DNA of 64,000 nt, taken from contig JBGZHY010000111.1 in the NCBI GenBank assembly GCA_041848045.1, positions 1 to 64,000 on the forward strand, in the 5' to 3' direction. Positions 32,536 to 40,913 of the stretch are shown piece by piece. Source of the DNA: CAKAHY01 sp041848045 (lineage in GTDB: Bacteria; Bacillota; Clostridia; Lachnospirales; Lachnospiraceae). Made by a program: the position numbers and the translations under genes. Every line of letters starts with the position of its first letter. Position 1 is the stretch's first letter. The notes beneath the pieces are model-generated. The model was not told where the DNA came from, ran no database searches, and saw only the letters and a program-made list of their open reading frames with translations.

Positions 32536-33294
32536 ATGAAAAGCTTGAGGAACGTAAGGCTGGATGAGATGGAAAAAATGGTTTTGGACAGAGGGACGGT
32601 GTCCTTAAAGGATCTGAGTGACTTTTTTCACATATCCATCAATACCGTAAGAAATGATGTGGAGAACATTGTGCAGAGGGGCAGGATACGCAAGGTATAC
32701 GGCGGCGTGGCTACGCTTCCGTCGGAGAATGCTCTGCTGGAATACGGTGTGCGTGAGGACAAGAGTGCCGCGCTCAAAAGGCAGCTATGCAAAAAGGCGG
32801 CAAGGCTGATAGAGGACAACGACACGATTTTTATTGATTCCGGAACCACCACCATTCATCTGGTGGAGCATTTGAAATACAAACAGAATCTGAAAGTGGT
32901 GACCAACAACATTGTGGCGATCAGTATGCTGCTTTCCCTTGACCATATTCAGGTGACGGGCATAGGAGGCAGGGTCAACCCCAAAACAAAGTCCTTTGCC
33001 AGTGAAGAGAGTTTGAAGGTATTGGAGTATTACAATATACAAAAGGCATTTATGGCGGCTACGGCGGTGAATGTCAAAAACGGGGCGATGAATTCCGCTT
33101 TTGATGAGAGAAGCATCAAGAAAAGAATGGTAGAAAAAGCGGAACAGGTGTATTTACTGGCGGACAGTACGAAATTCGGGAAAAGTGCCCTGTTAACGTA
33201 TTGCGCATTAAAGGATTTAAACGCCATTATTACGGATGATACCGCTTCGGATTATAAGCGGATACTGACGGAAAATGGCATAAAATGGATATGA
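32536..33294 (+). CDS. iolR: DeoR-family transcriptional regulator of the iol operon
   Basis: 252 aa. The N-terminal DeoR helix-turn-helix is VSLKDLSDFFHISINTVRND followed by VENIVQRGRIRKVYGG. The C-terminal DeoR sensor domain has IFIDSGTTTIHLVEHL and LLADSTKFGKSAL, which in relatives binds a sugar-phosphate effector, DKGP in IolR. ATG 32536 follows AAAAGGAGCAGGAAG; a longer in-frame version from 32470 is unlikely. It lies inside the operon rather than divergent from it, so it would regulate its own synthesis. Confidence 0.85.
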   Translation: MKSLRNVRLDEMEKMVLDRGTVSLKDLSDFFHISINTVRNDVENIVQRGRIRKVYGGVATLPSENALLEYGVREDKSAALKRQLCKKAARLIEDNDTIFIDSGTTTIHLVEHLKYKQNLKVVTNNIVAISMLLSLDHIQVTGIGGRVNPKTKSFASEESLKVLEYYNIQKAFMAATAVNVKNGAMNSAFDERSIKKRMVEKAEQVYLLADSTKFGKSALLTYCALKDLNAIITDDTASDYKRILTENGIKWI

Positions 33295-33308
33295 TAAGGA
33301 GGCTTTCG

Positions 33309-34187
33309 GTGAAGATAAAACTGGCTTCTTTGAAGATATTGCGGGCGGCGCAGAAAGGCGCCTATGCCATTCCTGCTTTTAACATCAACAGCAGCGACTG
33401 GATAGAGGCGGCACTGTTGGCGGCGCAGAGAGAGGACAGCCCTTTGATACTGGCAAGTTCGGACAGACTGACGGATTACCTTGGAGGCTTTGGGGCGGTG
33501 CAGAGTATGGTGCAGGCTTACTGCACGGCACTGGATATTGATATTCCCCTGGTGCTGCATCTGGATCACGGCGGAAGCTTTGAGCGCTGTGCGGCAGCTA
33601 TTGACGCGGGTTACAGCTCGGTGATGATTGACGGCTCCAAGCTGCCGATTGCGGAAAATATTGCTCTGACCCGCCGGGTTGTGGAGTATGCAAGGCAGAG
33701 GCAGGTCAGTATCGAAGCGGAGGTAGGCTGTGTGGGCGGAAGCGAGGACGGCTTAACCAGCGGCATTGCCTATGCGGATATAGAAGAATGTGTAAAACTG
33801 GTGGAGGAAAGCAAGGTAGATGCTCTGGCGGCAGCCCTCGGTTCCGTACATGGGATATACCAAGGAGAGCCTTGCCTGTCCTTTGAAAGAATGGAAGAAA
33901 TTGCAAAGCGTGTAGAAATACCTTTGGTACTGCACGGTGCGTCCGGCATACCGGCGGAGCAGGTACAGCGCTGTATCCGTTTGGGACATGCCAAAATCAA
34001 CATCAACACGGAATGTAATCAAGTCTGGCTTGCGGCATTGCGGGAGGCTTTGGAAAAATATCCGAAGACCCATGAGCCGCGAATGGTGATGCAGCCGACC
34101 AAGGAGGCTTTGTGCACATATATGCAGTCCAGGATGCGGGAGTTCGGCTCATCGGGGCGTGCAAAGGAGGTAAAGGAATATGTATGA
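33309..34187 (+). CDS. iolJ: 6-phospho-5-dehydro-2-deoxy-D-gluconate aldolase
   Basis: 292-aa class II (zinc) aldolase. It has the FbaA-like start GAYAIPAFNINSSDWIEAAL, zinc-ligand histidines in VLHLDHGGSFERC, ALGSVHG and VLHGASGIP, and KININTECNQVW near the phosphate site. In this operon the substrate is expected to be DKGP, split into dihydroxyacetone phosphate and malonate semialdehyde. GTG at 33309 follows AAGGAGGCTTTCG at a good distance and is preferred over ATG 33285, which overlaps iolR. The 3' end overlaps iolB by 8 bases. Confidence 0.88.
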   Translation: MKIKLASLKILRAAQKGAYAIPAFNINSSDWIEAALLAAQREDSPLILASSDRLTDYLGGFGAVQSMVQAYCTALDIDIPLVLHLDHGGSFERCAAAIDAGYSSVMIDGSKLPIAENIALTRRVVEYARQRQVSIEAEVGCVGGSEDGLTSGIAYADIEECVKLVEESKVDALAAALGSVHGIYQGEPCLSFERMEEIAKRVEIPLVLHGASGIPAEQVQRCIRLGHAKININTECNQVWLAALREALEKYPKTHEPRMVMQPTKEALCTYMQSRMREFGSSGRAKEVKEYV

Positions 34188-34932
34188 GAGATTGGCTCGG
34201 GATGAAAGATGTGTAAGTCTGTCATCCATCGGGAATAAGAATAAAGCCATGGATATGGATGTGGATATTTATACCCTGGAGGATGAGGAATTAAGCTTTC
34301 GGGAAGAGGAAAAGGAAATGGCTATCCTGCTGTTGGAGGGAGAGCTGTGCTTTTCCTGGAACGGAGAGCAGGCGACGGGCTTTCGCAAAAATGTATTTGA
34401 GGATATGCCCTTCTGTCTGCATGTGGCGGCAAAGACTTCCGTGCTTTGTCGCCCCCGGGGAAGGGTGCAGTTCCTGGTGCAAAAAGCCGTAAACAAAGGC
34501 AGCTTTGCCCCTGTTTTGTATAAGCAGGAGGAGTTTTCCGAGGTGAGAGCAGGCGAGGGCTTTATGGAGAATACGGCGACAAGATTGATTCGTACGATTT
34601 TCGATTATCAGAGCGCGCCGTATTCCAATATGGTTTTGGGAGAGGTGATTGCGGAGCAGGGCAGGTGGTCCAGCTATCCGCCGCACTATCATGCCCAGCC
34701 GGAGGTATATTACTATAAGTTTGACAAGCCTCAAGGCTTCGGCTGTGCCATGATTGGCGACGCGGCTTACAAGATTTATGATCACAGCTATATTGCCATA
34801 GAGGGAGGATACAGCCACCCGCAGGCTACGGCACCCGGATATAAGATGTATTTTTGCTGGATGATTAGGCATTTGGACGGAAATCCGTGGAAGGACCGGA
34901 TTTTTGAGCCGGAGCATGAGTGGATGGTATAA
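34180..34932 (+). CDS. iolB: 5-deoxy-glucuronate isomerase
   Basis: 250-aa double-cupin protein that converts 5-deoxy-glucuronate to DKG. The C-terminal cupin has RWSSYPPHYHAQPEVYYYKF with metal-binding His and Glu, then GGYSHPQATAPGYKMYFCWM, both typical of IolB. The N-terminal cupin is more degenerate. It is slightly shorter than the usual 270 aa. It overlaps iolJ by 8 bases and is the last gene before a terminator. Confidence 0.92.
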   Translation: MYERLARDERCVSLSSIGNKNKAMDMDVDIYTLEDEELSFREEEKEMAILLLEGELCFSWNGEQATGFRKNVFEDMPFCLHVAAKTSVLCRPRGRVQFLVQKAVNKGSFAPVLYKQEEFSEVRAGEGFMENTATRLIRTIFDYQSAPYSNMVLGEVIAEQGRWSSYPPHYHAQPEVYYYKFDKPQGFGCAMIGDAAYKIYDHSYIAIEGGYSHPQATAPGYKMYFCWMIRHLDGNPWKDRIFEPEHEWMV

Positions 34933-35030
34933 GGGAAGATATCCTTTACGGTGGGTTAACACCTAAAATCCGAAAATTTTGCGGACGAATGTGCCGGAAG
35001 GCTGGCGGACAGCGATAAAATTAACCACTA

Positions 35031-35070
35031 AAGGGAGTATGAAGCGTTGCGGCGTTTCTGCTCCCTTTTA
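35031..35070. terminator. Terminator shared by iolB and the convergent DUF4097 gene
   Basis: AAGGGAG (35031-35037) pairs with CTCCCTT (35061-35067), with further inner pairing of GAAGCG and CGTTTC. T4 follows on the plus strand, and an A run precedes it for the minus strand. Confidence 0.75.
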
Positions 35071-35085
35071 AAATTTGATAAGGGC

Positions 35086-35961
35086 TTATCGTTTCTGTAT
35101 ATGAATCGTCCCCAGATCCGTTCTTACATTGACATAAATCCTTTCGGAATTGCCGTCTTCTTTGCGGGCGGTATTTTCCTCCGGACTATCGGCATTGACC
35201 GCAAAATCACTGACCAAAGAACCGAAATCGCTCTTGGCAAACAAAGAAACATCGGCATCTTCGGGAAGATAGATTTGCACATCTCCGACATCGGCGCTGA
35301 TTTCGTGGATGGAATTTTGGCTGACCGATGCTCTAAATTCCACATCTCCCACATTGGCGGAAATATGGGAATAGGAACGCAGGCTTCCCTCTATATCCAC
35401 ATTTCCCACATCGCTTTGCAGATGAAGCTCCTCCAGAGAGGAAAAAAGCTCCAGATCCCCCACATTGTTTTGGATGTTCAAGGATTTTGCCTCACTGTAC
35501 AGAGAAAAATTTCCCACGTCGTTTTGTACCGATAAAACCAAATCCTTTCGGGAATGGGGAATCCGGATACGCAGCTTCGGCGTGTAGGAAGGCGACAGCC
35601 CCCCGATAAGAGGTCTGGAAGCGTGTATAGCCTTGACGTACAGGATGCCTGACTGAGGATTGGCATTTAGGGTGGAGCCATGCATCGCTTCGTACAGGAT
35701 GTGCAGTTTTTCTCCCTCGTAAGCTTCGATGGACAAATCCGCCATGGTATTTTCAATATCCAGCCCGGTAATCCCCTCCAGGCTGTACTCCTGCTCCTGT
35801 ATCAAAGCAGGGCTTTCCGTATAGGACGAAAAGGAGAACACCTGCTGCGGATAACGCAAATACAGGACAAAGGCCAGCAGAAAAGAGGTACAAAATATGA
35901 CAAATAAAGAAACCAAACTGATTAACAGCCATTTTTTATGTTTTTGTGTTTTCATACGCAT
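35086..35961 (-). CDS. DUF4097 family beta-strand-repeat protein
   Basis: 291 aa. One membrane segment at about residues 12-33 is followed by an extracytoplasmic region of repeated short beta strands (VQNDVGNFSLYSEAKSLNIQ, LHLQSDVGNVDIEGSL, ISADVGDVQIYL), the DUF4097/DUF2807-like solenoid. Function is unknown, but the family is tied to envelope stress and lies beside DUF1700 and PadR genes in many Firmicutes. It lies 4 bases downstream of the DUF1700 gene. Confidence 0.85.
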   Translation of the reverse strand: MRMKTQKHKKWLLISLVSLFVIFCTSFLLAFVLYLRYPQQVFSFSSYTESPALIQEQEYSLEGITGLDIENTMADLSIEAYEGEKLHILYEAMHGSTLNANPQSGILYVKAIHASRPLIGGLSPSYTPKLRIRIPHSRKDLVLSVQNDVGNFSLYSEAKSLNIQNNVGDLELFSSLEELHLQSDVGNVDIEGSLRSYSHISANVGDVEFRASVSQNSIHEISADVGDVQIYLPEDADVSLFAKSDFGSLVSDFAVNADSPEENTARKEDGNSERIYVNVRTDLGTIHIQKR

Positions 35962-35965
35962 CCTC

Positions 35966-36562
35966 CTATGGTGTACCGGCCTTTTTTACCAAAGAAACAT
36001 TGGCCTTGATGTAGGAAAGGGTTAAATGCCCCAGAAGCTTTGCCAGCAGTGCTGATAAGATAAGCAGGAACAAGCCCAGGGAAAAGAGCCCTAAGCCGCT
36101 GAAAAAGCAGGCAATTTTTCCGATGACATTGTCAAAATTGTAGATTGTGGAAAAAAACATAGACTCGGCAGCCAGAAAAGGCAGCCCCATCAGCACTATG
36201 CCGGATAAAATTACCGCAGCGCTTGCCGCGAAAAAGCCGAACAGGGCGCCCAGCAGGGCAAGGTAAATCCCCAGTACCACAATCAGGTTAAAAAGCCCCA
36301 AGCCGATGGCGGCAAGTATAGCCAAAAAAAGATTGAAGGGACGCGGGTTCTCCTCGGCTTTTTTGATGACGTTTTCCAGGCGATAAGCCATGGCAATTTG
36401 TTTTGGGGAACCGAGAGAAGCACAGATTTCTTCTTCGCTTTTGCCATGTTCCGTACCGATGCGGAAATGCTCCTCGTAATCGTATAAAATTTCACGCTTT
36501 TCCTCCTCGCCAAAGCCGTTTAAGCCGGCTTGCAGCGTGTCTAAGAATATTTTTTTATTCAT
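35966..36562 (-). CDS. DUF1700 (HAAS) membrane protein
   Basis: 198 aa. The N-terminal 65 residues form the HAAS-type helical domain (LQAGLNGFGEEEKREILYDY, then SEEEICASLGSPKQIAMAYR), thought to interact with PadR-like regulators or signal inward. Four hydrophobic segments follow (about 80-105, 108-135, 145-160, 165-185). Its start overlaps the padR gene by 8 bases. The trio is a common envelope-response cassette, role not settled. Confidence 0.87.
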   Translation of the reverse strand: MNKKIFLDTLQAGLNGFGEEEKREILYDYEEHFRIGTEHGKSEEEICASLGSPKQIAMAYRLENVIKKAEENPRPFNLFLAILAAIGLGLFNLIVVLGIYLALLGALFGFFAASAAVILSGIVLMGLPFLAAESMFFSTIYNFDNVIGKIACFFSGLGLFSLGLFLLILSALLAKLLGHLTLSYIKANVSLVKKAGTP

Positions 36563-36890
36563 TTTCTCTTCCTTCCTCTGCTTCCGGTTGTAATATACAA
36601 GCCACCTGATGGGAAAAACTCTCCCATTCGCTCCGCAAAGCTTCGTACCTTTGCAGTCCCGTATTGCTGATGGTGTAATATTTTCTGGGTGGTCCTTCCG
36701 TGGATTCCTTTAAGTAGGTGGCGCAGTATTTTTCGGTGGTCAGCCTGCGAAGCAAAGGATATATGGTACCTTCGGACACCTGGATGACCTGAGAAATGAC
36801 CTCTACTATTTCGTATCCGTAGCAGTCCTTTCGGCTGATGAGAGAAAGTACGCATAATTCCAAAACCCCTTTTTTAAACTGCGTAATCAT
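36555..36890 (-). CDS. PadR-family transcriptional regulator
   Basis: 111 aa. The winged helix spans residues 5-80: KGVLELCVLSLISRKDCYGY, VIQVSEGTIYPLLRRL and GPPRKYYTISNTG, all classic PadR. The ATG at 36890 is preceded by GAAAGGAAAAGGC; a TTG further upstream is unlikely. It is first in the padR-DUF1700-DUF4097 operon and probably represses it. Confidence 0.88.
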   Translation of the reverse strand: MITQFKKGVLELCVLSLISRKDCYGYEIVEVISQVIQVSEGTIYPLLRRLTTEKYCATYLKESTEGPPRKYYTISNTGLQRYEALRSEWESFSHQVACILQPEAEEGRENE

Positions 36891-36934
36891 TGCCTTTTCC
36901 TTTCTCAATGTCTGTGTATCGTTTCATGTGTTTC

Positions 36935-36963
36935 ATTATAGCACAGGCTACTGTATATTGCAA
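36935..36963 (-). promoter_or_regulatory. Promoter of the padR operon
   Basis: On the minus strand TTGCAA (36963-36958) and a perfect TATAAT (36940-36935) are 17 bases apart, 45 bases before the padR start. Confidence 0.8.
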
Positions 36964-37003
36964 GGTACTATGTGATATATTAGTGAGGGGAAATAAGTTT
37001 TTA

Positions 37004-37031
37004 TTGTAATTTTCATCATTTGTGATATAGT
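37004..37031 (+). promoter_or_regulatory. Probable rho promoter
   Basis: TTGTAA at 37004-37009, a 16-base spacer and TATAGT at 37026-37031. A small hairpin, TGCCG (37056-37060) with CGGCA (37066-37070), lies in the predicted leader and may matter for rho control. Confidence 0.55.
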
Positions 37032-37136
37032 AAAATGCAAACAGTCTTTGGTTTCTGCCGTCCGACGGCATAAAGGCGAGAATCATCGCAATTACCCCAA
37101 AACACGAGCATGGAAACGGTATTAAAAGTGAGGAAT

Positions 37137-38534
37137 ATGTCTATGAAAGAAAAACTGGCAACCCTTTCTTTACTTCAGCTAAAAGAGATAGCCAAGCAAA
37201 ACGGCTTAAAGAAGATTACGGGCTTGAAGAAAGAAGAACTGATTGAAGCATTGATAGAATTTGACAGAAAACAAAAAGAGGAGCGCGGCACACACGCACA
37301 GGAAACGAGAGGCAAAAGCGAGGGAAGAAGCTTTGCGGAAGCGAAGGCGGTGGGAGAAGCACCGGAAGAAAAAGGCGGCGTAGATATGCGGGATTTGGAT
37401 TCCGGCGAGCTGGCAAGCGGCATTTTGGAGGTAATGCCGGACGGCTTCGGTTTCATCAGAAGTGAGAATTTCCTTCCGGGAGCGGACGATGTTTATGTGG
37501 CACCTTCCCAGATTAAGCGTTTTCGCCTGAAGACCGGAGATGTGATTGCCGGTTCCAAGCGCATTAAAACCATGGCGGAGAAATTTGCGGCGCTTTTATA
37601 CATCACGACCATCAACGGTTATCCGGCTTCCGGCGTGCATAACCGTCCGAATTTTGAAGATTTGACCCCTGTTTATCCGAATGAGCGCATTCATTTAAGC
37701 ATTACCGCAAGACCGAATACGCCGGCGATGCGAGTGGTGGATCTGCTTTCCCCGATCGGCAAAGGGCAAAGGGGTATGATTGTGGCGCCGCCGAAAGCGG
37801 GCAAGACCACCTTATTAAAACAGATTGCTTCCGCGGTAACGGCGAATCATCCGGATATGCACCTGATTATCCTCTTGATTGACGAAAGACCGGAGGAAGT
37901 GACGGACATCAAGGAGGCGATTGTGGGGCCGCAGGTGGAGGTGATTTATTCCACCTTTGACGAGCAGCCGGAGAAGCATAAGCGTGTATCGGAAATGGTT
38001 ATCGAAAGAGCCAAAAGACTGGTGGAGCACGGCGAGGACGTGGTGGTGCTGCTGGATTCCATTACACGTCTGGCAAGAGCCTACAACCTGATTGTGGCAC
38101 CAAGCGGAAGAACCCTTTCCGGCGGTTTGGATCCGGCGGCTTTGTATATGCCGAAGCGCTTTTTCGGCGCTGCCAGAAATTTCAGGGAAAAGGGCAGTCT
38201 GACAGTGCTTGCCACGGCATTGGTGGAAACCGGTTCGCGCATGGATGACGTGGTTTTTGAGGAGTTTAAGGGCACGGGCAATATGGAGCTGGTTCTGGAC
38301 AGAAAATTATCCGAGAAGCGAATTTTCCCTGCTATCGACATCTTAAAGAGCGGGACAAGGCGAGATGATTTACTGTTGAGCCCCCAGGAACAGGAAGCGG
38401 TGGAAATCATTCGCAAACTGACCGGCAGTTTCAAGCCGGAAGAGGCGGTGGAGCGCATATTGAATACCTTTGCGGACACCAAAACGAATTTTGAACTGAT
38501 TGATACGATTAAGAAAATGCGTTTTAACGGCTGA
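37137..38534 (+). CDS. rho: Transcription termination factor Rho
   Basis: 465 aa from the ATG at 37137 (an upstream in-frame ATG at 37110 gives 474; choice uncertain). The N-terminal Rho_N helix bundle (LSLLQLKEIAKQNGLKKITG) is followed by a charged insert of about 45 residues. The RNA-binding cold-shock-like domain has GILEVMPDGFGFIRSENFLP, and the ATPase domain has Walker A APPKAGKTTLL and LIDERPEEVTDI. Rho is a hexameric RNA helicase that ends transcription. Its stop codon overlaps the azlC start, so downstream genes are cotranscribed. Confidence 0.95.
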   Translation: MSMKEKLATLSLLQLKEIAKQNGLKKITGLKKEELIEALIEFDRKQKEERGTHAQETRGKSEGRSFAEAKAVGEAPEEKGGVDMRDLDSGELASGILEVMPDGFGFIRSENFLPGADDVYVAPSQIKRFRLKTGDVIAGSKRIKTMAEKFAALLYITTINGYPASGVHNRPNFEDLTPVYPNERIHLSITARPNTPAMRVVDLLSPIGKGQRGMIVAPPKAGKTTLLKQIASAVTANHPDMHLIILLIDERPEEVTDIKEAIVGPQVEVIYSTFDEQPEKHKRVSEMVIERAKRLVEHGEDVVVLLDSITRLARAYNLIVAPSGRTLSGGLDPAALYMPKRFFGAARNFREKGSLTVLATALVETGSRMDDVVFEEFKGTGNMELVLDRKLSEKRIFPAIDILKSGTRRDDLLLSPQEQEAVEIIRKLTGSFKPEEAVERILNTFADTKTNFELIDTIKKMRFNG

Positions 38535-39238
38535 TGAGAATAAAGATGATAAAAAAGGCCTTTGGGGACAGTATTCCCGTTCTGGCGGGCTATGCGGTGC
38601 TGGGACTGGGCTTCGGTGTCCTTGCCGTATCCAAGGGCTACGGTGTGCTGACGGTTTTTCTGATGAGCCTGCTGATTTACGGCGGTTCTATGCAGTATGT
38701 GGGAATAGAGTTGATGAGCAGCGGAGCCGGCATTTTATCCGCCGCTCTTTTGACCCTGATGATACATGCCAGACATCTGTTTTACGGCATTTCCATGATA
38801 GAATGCTTTAAAGGGATTAAAAAGTGCAGATGGTATGCGATGTTTGCGCTGACGGATGAAAGCTATTCCATTTTGTGCAACGCCAAGGTGGAGGAAAGGG
38901 AAAAGACGGCATACTTTTTGCTGGTTTCCCTGTTCAATCAGCTGTATTGGATTACGGGAACGGTGCTCGGCGCCGCCTTGGGAAACATTATTCCCGTGAA
39001 CACGAAGGGGGTAGAGTTTGCCATGACTGCCCTGTTTACAACGATTTTTGTGAACCAGTGGCAGGAGTGCAGGGAGCACAAATATGCCTTAAGCGCCATG
39101 GGCATCAGCCTGCTGTGTCTGTTTGTTTTCGGCGGGGAATATTTTCTGATTCCCGCCATGTGCGGTATTTTATTGTTTTTGACCCTGGATTACCGCAGGA
39201 CAAAAACCGGGGAGGGAAAGAAGAATGGAAGTACATAG
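38534..39238 (+). CDS. azlC: Branched-chain amino acid exporter large subunit (AzlC family)
   Basis: 234-aa membrane protein with about six to seven hydrophobic segments. The start IPVLAGYAVLGLGFGVLAVS and IYGGSMQYVGIELM, then MIHARHLFYGISMI, are hallmarks of AzlC/BrnF large subunits that export branched-chain amino acids. It overlaps rho by one base and azlD by 14 bases. Partner azlD is directly downstream. Confidence 0.9.
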   Translation: MRIKMIKKAFGDSIPVLAGYAVLGLGFGVLAVSKGYGVLTVFLMSLLIYGGSMQYVGIELMSSGAGILSAALLTLMIHARHLFYGISMIECFKGIKKCRWYAMFALTDESYSILCNAKVEEREKTAYFLLVSLFNQLYWITGTVLGAALGNIIPVNTKGVEFAMTALFTTIFVNQWQECREHKYALSAMGISLLCLFVFGGEYFLIPAMCGILLFLTLDYRRTKTGEGKKNGST

Positions 39239-39551
39239 CCTGTTGATGATACTCACCATGTCGGCGGTGACCGTTTTGCTGCGGGTGCTGCCGTTTATGC
39301 TGTTTGCAGGGAAGGAAACGCCGCCCTACATTTGCTATCTGGGTAAGGCTCTGCCTTACGGCATCATGGCTATGCTGCTGGTGTACTGTCTGCGCGGGGT
39401 CAAGGTATGGGAAGGCAGCAGGGGGCTGCCGGAAGCCATATCCTGCATTTTTGTGATTGCACTGCATTTGTGGAAGAAGAACACCTTGCTAAGCGTAGGC
39501 GCGGGAACGTTATTGTATATGCTGCTGGTGCAGAAGGTGTTTGTGTCTTAG
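39225..39551 (+). CDS. azlD: Branched-chain amino acid exporter small subunit (AzlD family)
   Basis: 108 aa with three to four hydrophobic segments. It starts at MEVHSLLMILTMSAVTVLLR and has PYICYLGKALPYGIMAMLLV, fitting the AzlD/BrnE small subunit. It overlaps azlC by 14 bases, so the two are translationally coupled and act as one exporter. Confidence 0.88.
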   Translation: MEVHSLLMILTMSAVTVLLRVLPFMLFAGKETPPYICYLGKALPYGIMAMLLVYCLRGVKVWEGSRGLPEAISCIFVIALHLWKKNTLLSVGAGTLLYMLLVQKVFVS

Positions 39552-39570
39552 AAGGGGAGGGAAACGGAAG

Positions 39571-39744
39571 ATGGATATATGCGACAGCTGCGCTTATCTT
39601 GTCTATGACGAAGAATGGGAAGCTTATGTCTGCGATGCCTGCCCGGATGAGGATGAAATGGCAAGGCTCTTAAGCGGCAATGCCAGGGGCTGTCCCTATT
39701 ATCGAAACGGGGATGAGTACAAAATTGTACGCAGACAGATATAA
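39571..39744 (+). CDS. Small Cys-rich protein (DUF6472-like)
   Basis: 57 aa, MDICDSCAYLVYDEEWEAYV followed by CDAC and a later GCPYY. The two Cys-x2-Cys pairs suggest a small zinc-binding fold, with a fifth Cys further on. It resembles small conserved proteins of Clostridia annotated as DUF6472; function unknown. ATG 39571 follows GGGAGGGAAACGGA. It lies between azlD and the ttcA-like gene, in the same operon. Confidence 0.7.
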   Translation: MDICDSCAYLVYDEEWEAYVCDACPDEDEMARLLSGNARGCPYYRNGDEYKIVRRQI

Positions 39745-39767
39745 AACGGAAGAAAGCAAAAGAGGAA

Positions 39768-40913
39768 ATGATAAAGAAAACATTGGAAGAAATGGAGCTG
39801 GACGGCAGGGAAAAGCTGATTATTGACGTACGGGGAAGGGATGACCACGAAAAGGGCGCCTATCCCGGCTCCGTCAATATTCCGGCTTTTCATTTTGCAG
39901 GGCATAAGGACAGCCTGCCGAAAGACAAGCCGATTTACCTGCTTTGTTACAGCGGAACCATTACGGATGATATGGCGGAAGAATACGGCAGGCAGGGCTA
40001 CGAAATATACAGCCTGGTAAACGGGTACCGGGCGTATCTGAAAAGGAAGCTGGAAGAGTATTTTGCCGATGCCGACCGAAAAGAGGAAAAAAATCGGGAA
40101 ATCGAACGGAGCATCATCAAGAAGTTTCGCAAAGAGATATGGAAACGGTTTACCGCCGCCATCAATGAATATGAGTTGATTAAAGACGGCGATAAAATTG
40201 CGGTCTGTATATCCGGAGGCAAGGATTCCATGCTGATGGCAAAGCTGTTTCAGGAGCTCTCCCGGCATGGAAGAAAGAATTTTGAAACGGTTTTCCTGGT
40301 GATGAATCCGGGTTACAATGACCTGAACTATCAGACCATAGTGGACAATGCCAGGCTGATGAATATCCCGATACAGGTCTTTACATCAGATATTTTTGAC
40401 GTGGTGGCGGATATGGATCAATCCCCTTGCTATATGTGTGCAAGGATGCGCAGGGGACATTTGTATGCCAAGGCAAAGGAGCTTGGCTGCAACAAGATTG
40501 CTTTGGGGCACCATTTTGACGACGTGATTGAAACCATACTGATGGGCATGCTCTACGGCGCCCAGATACAGACGATGATGCCCAAGCTGCACAGCAGTCA
40601 CTTTGAAGGTATGGAGCTGATTCGTCCTCTGTATCTGATTCGGGAAAAGGACATCATCCATTGGCGGACTTACAACGATTTGCAGTTTATTGCCTGTGCC
40701 TGTCGACTGACGGAGTCCTGTGCTTCCTGCGGAGGTACGGAACAGGGCTCTATGCGGGGCGAAGTGAAGCGTTTGATTGCAAGCCTGTCCAGGAATAATC
40801 CCTATATCGAAAAAAATATTTTCAGAAGCGTGGAAAATGTAAACCTGGAAACCGTTATCGCCTATAAAAAGGACGGAATCAAGCACAGCTTTTTGGAGGA
40901 TTACGATGCCTGA
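39768..40913 (+). CDS. Rhodanese domain fused to a TtcA-like tRNA thiolation protein
   Basis: 381 aa. Residues 1-100 form a rhodanese domain: KLIIDVRGRDDHEKGAYPGS and a likely active-site Cys in LLCYSGT. After a charged linker, residues 140-330 form a PP-loop ATPase with SGGKDSMLMAK, the Cys pair SPCYMCARMRRG and GHHFDDVIET, as in TtcA, which makes 2-thiocytidine in tRNA through a 4Fe-4S cluster. A further CACRLTESCASCG lies near 305-320. The rhodanese may deliver sulfur to the TtcA part (inference). The 3' end overlaps pdxK by 8 bases. Confidence 0.85.
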   Translation: MIKKTLEEMELDGREKLIIDVRGRDDHEKGAYPGSVNIPAFHFAGHKDSLPKDKPIYLLCYSGTITDDMAEEYGRQGYEIYSLVNGYRAYLKRKLEEYFADADRKEEKNREIERSIIKKFRKEIWKRFTAAINEYELIKDGDKIAVCISGGKDSMLMAKLFQELSRHGRKNFETVFLVMNPGYNDLNYQTIVDNARLMNIPIQVFTSDIFDVVADMDQSPCYMCARMRRGHLYAKAKELGCNKIALGHHFDDVIETILMGMLYGAQIQTMMPKLHSSHFEGMELIRPLYLIREKDIIHWRTYNDLQFIACACRLTESCASCGGTEQGSMRGEVKRLIASLSRNNPYIEKNIFRSVENVNLETVIAYKKDGIKHSFLEDYDA

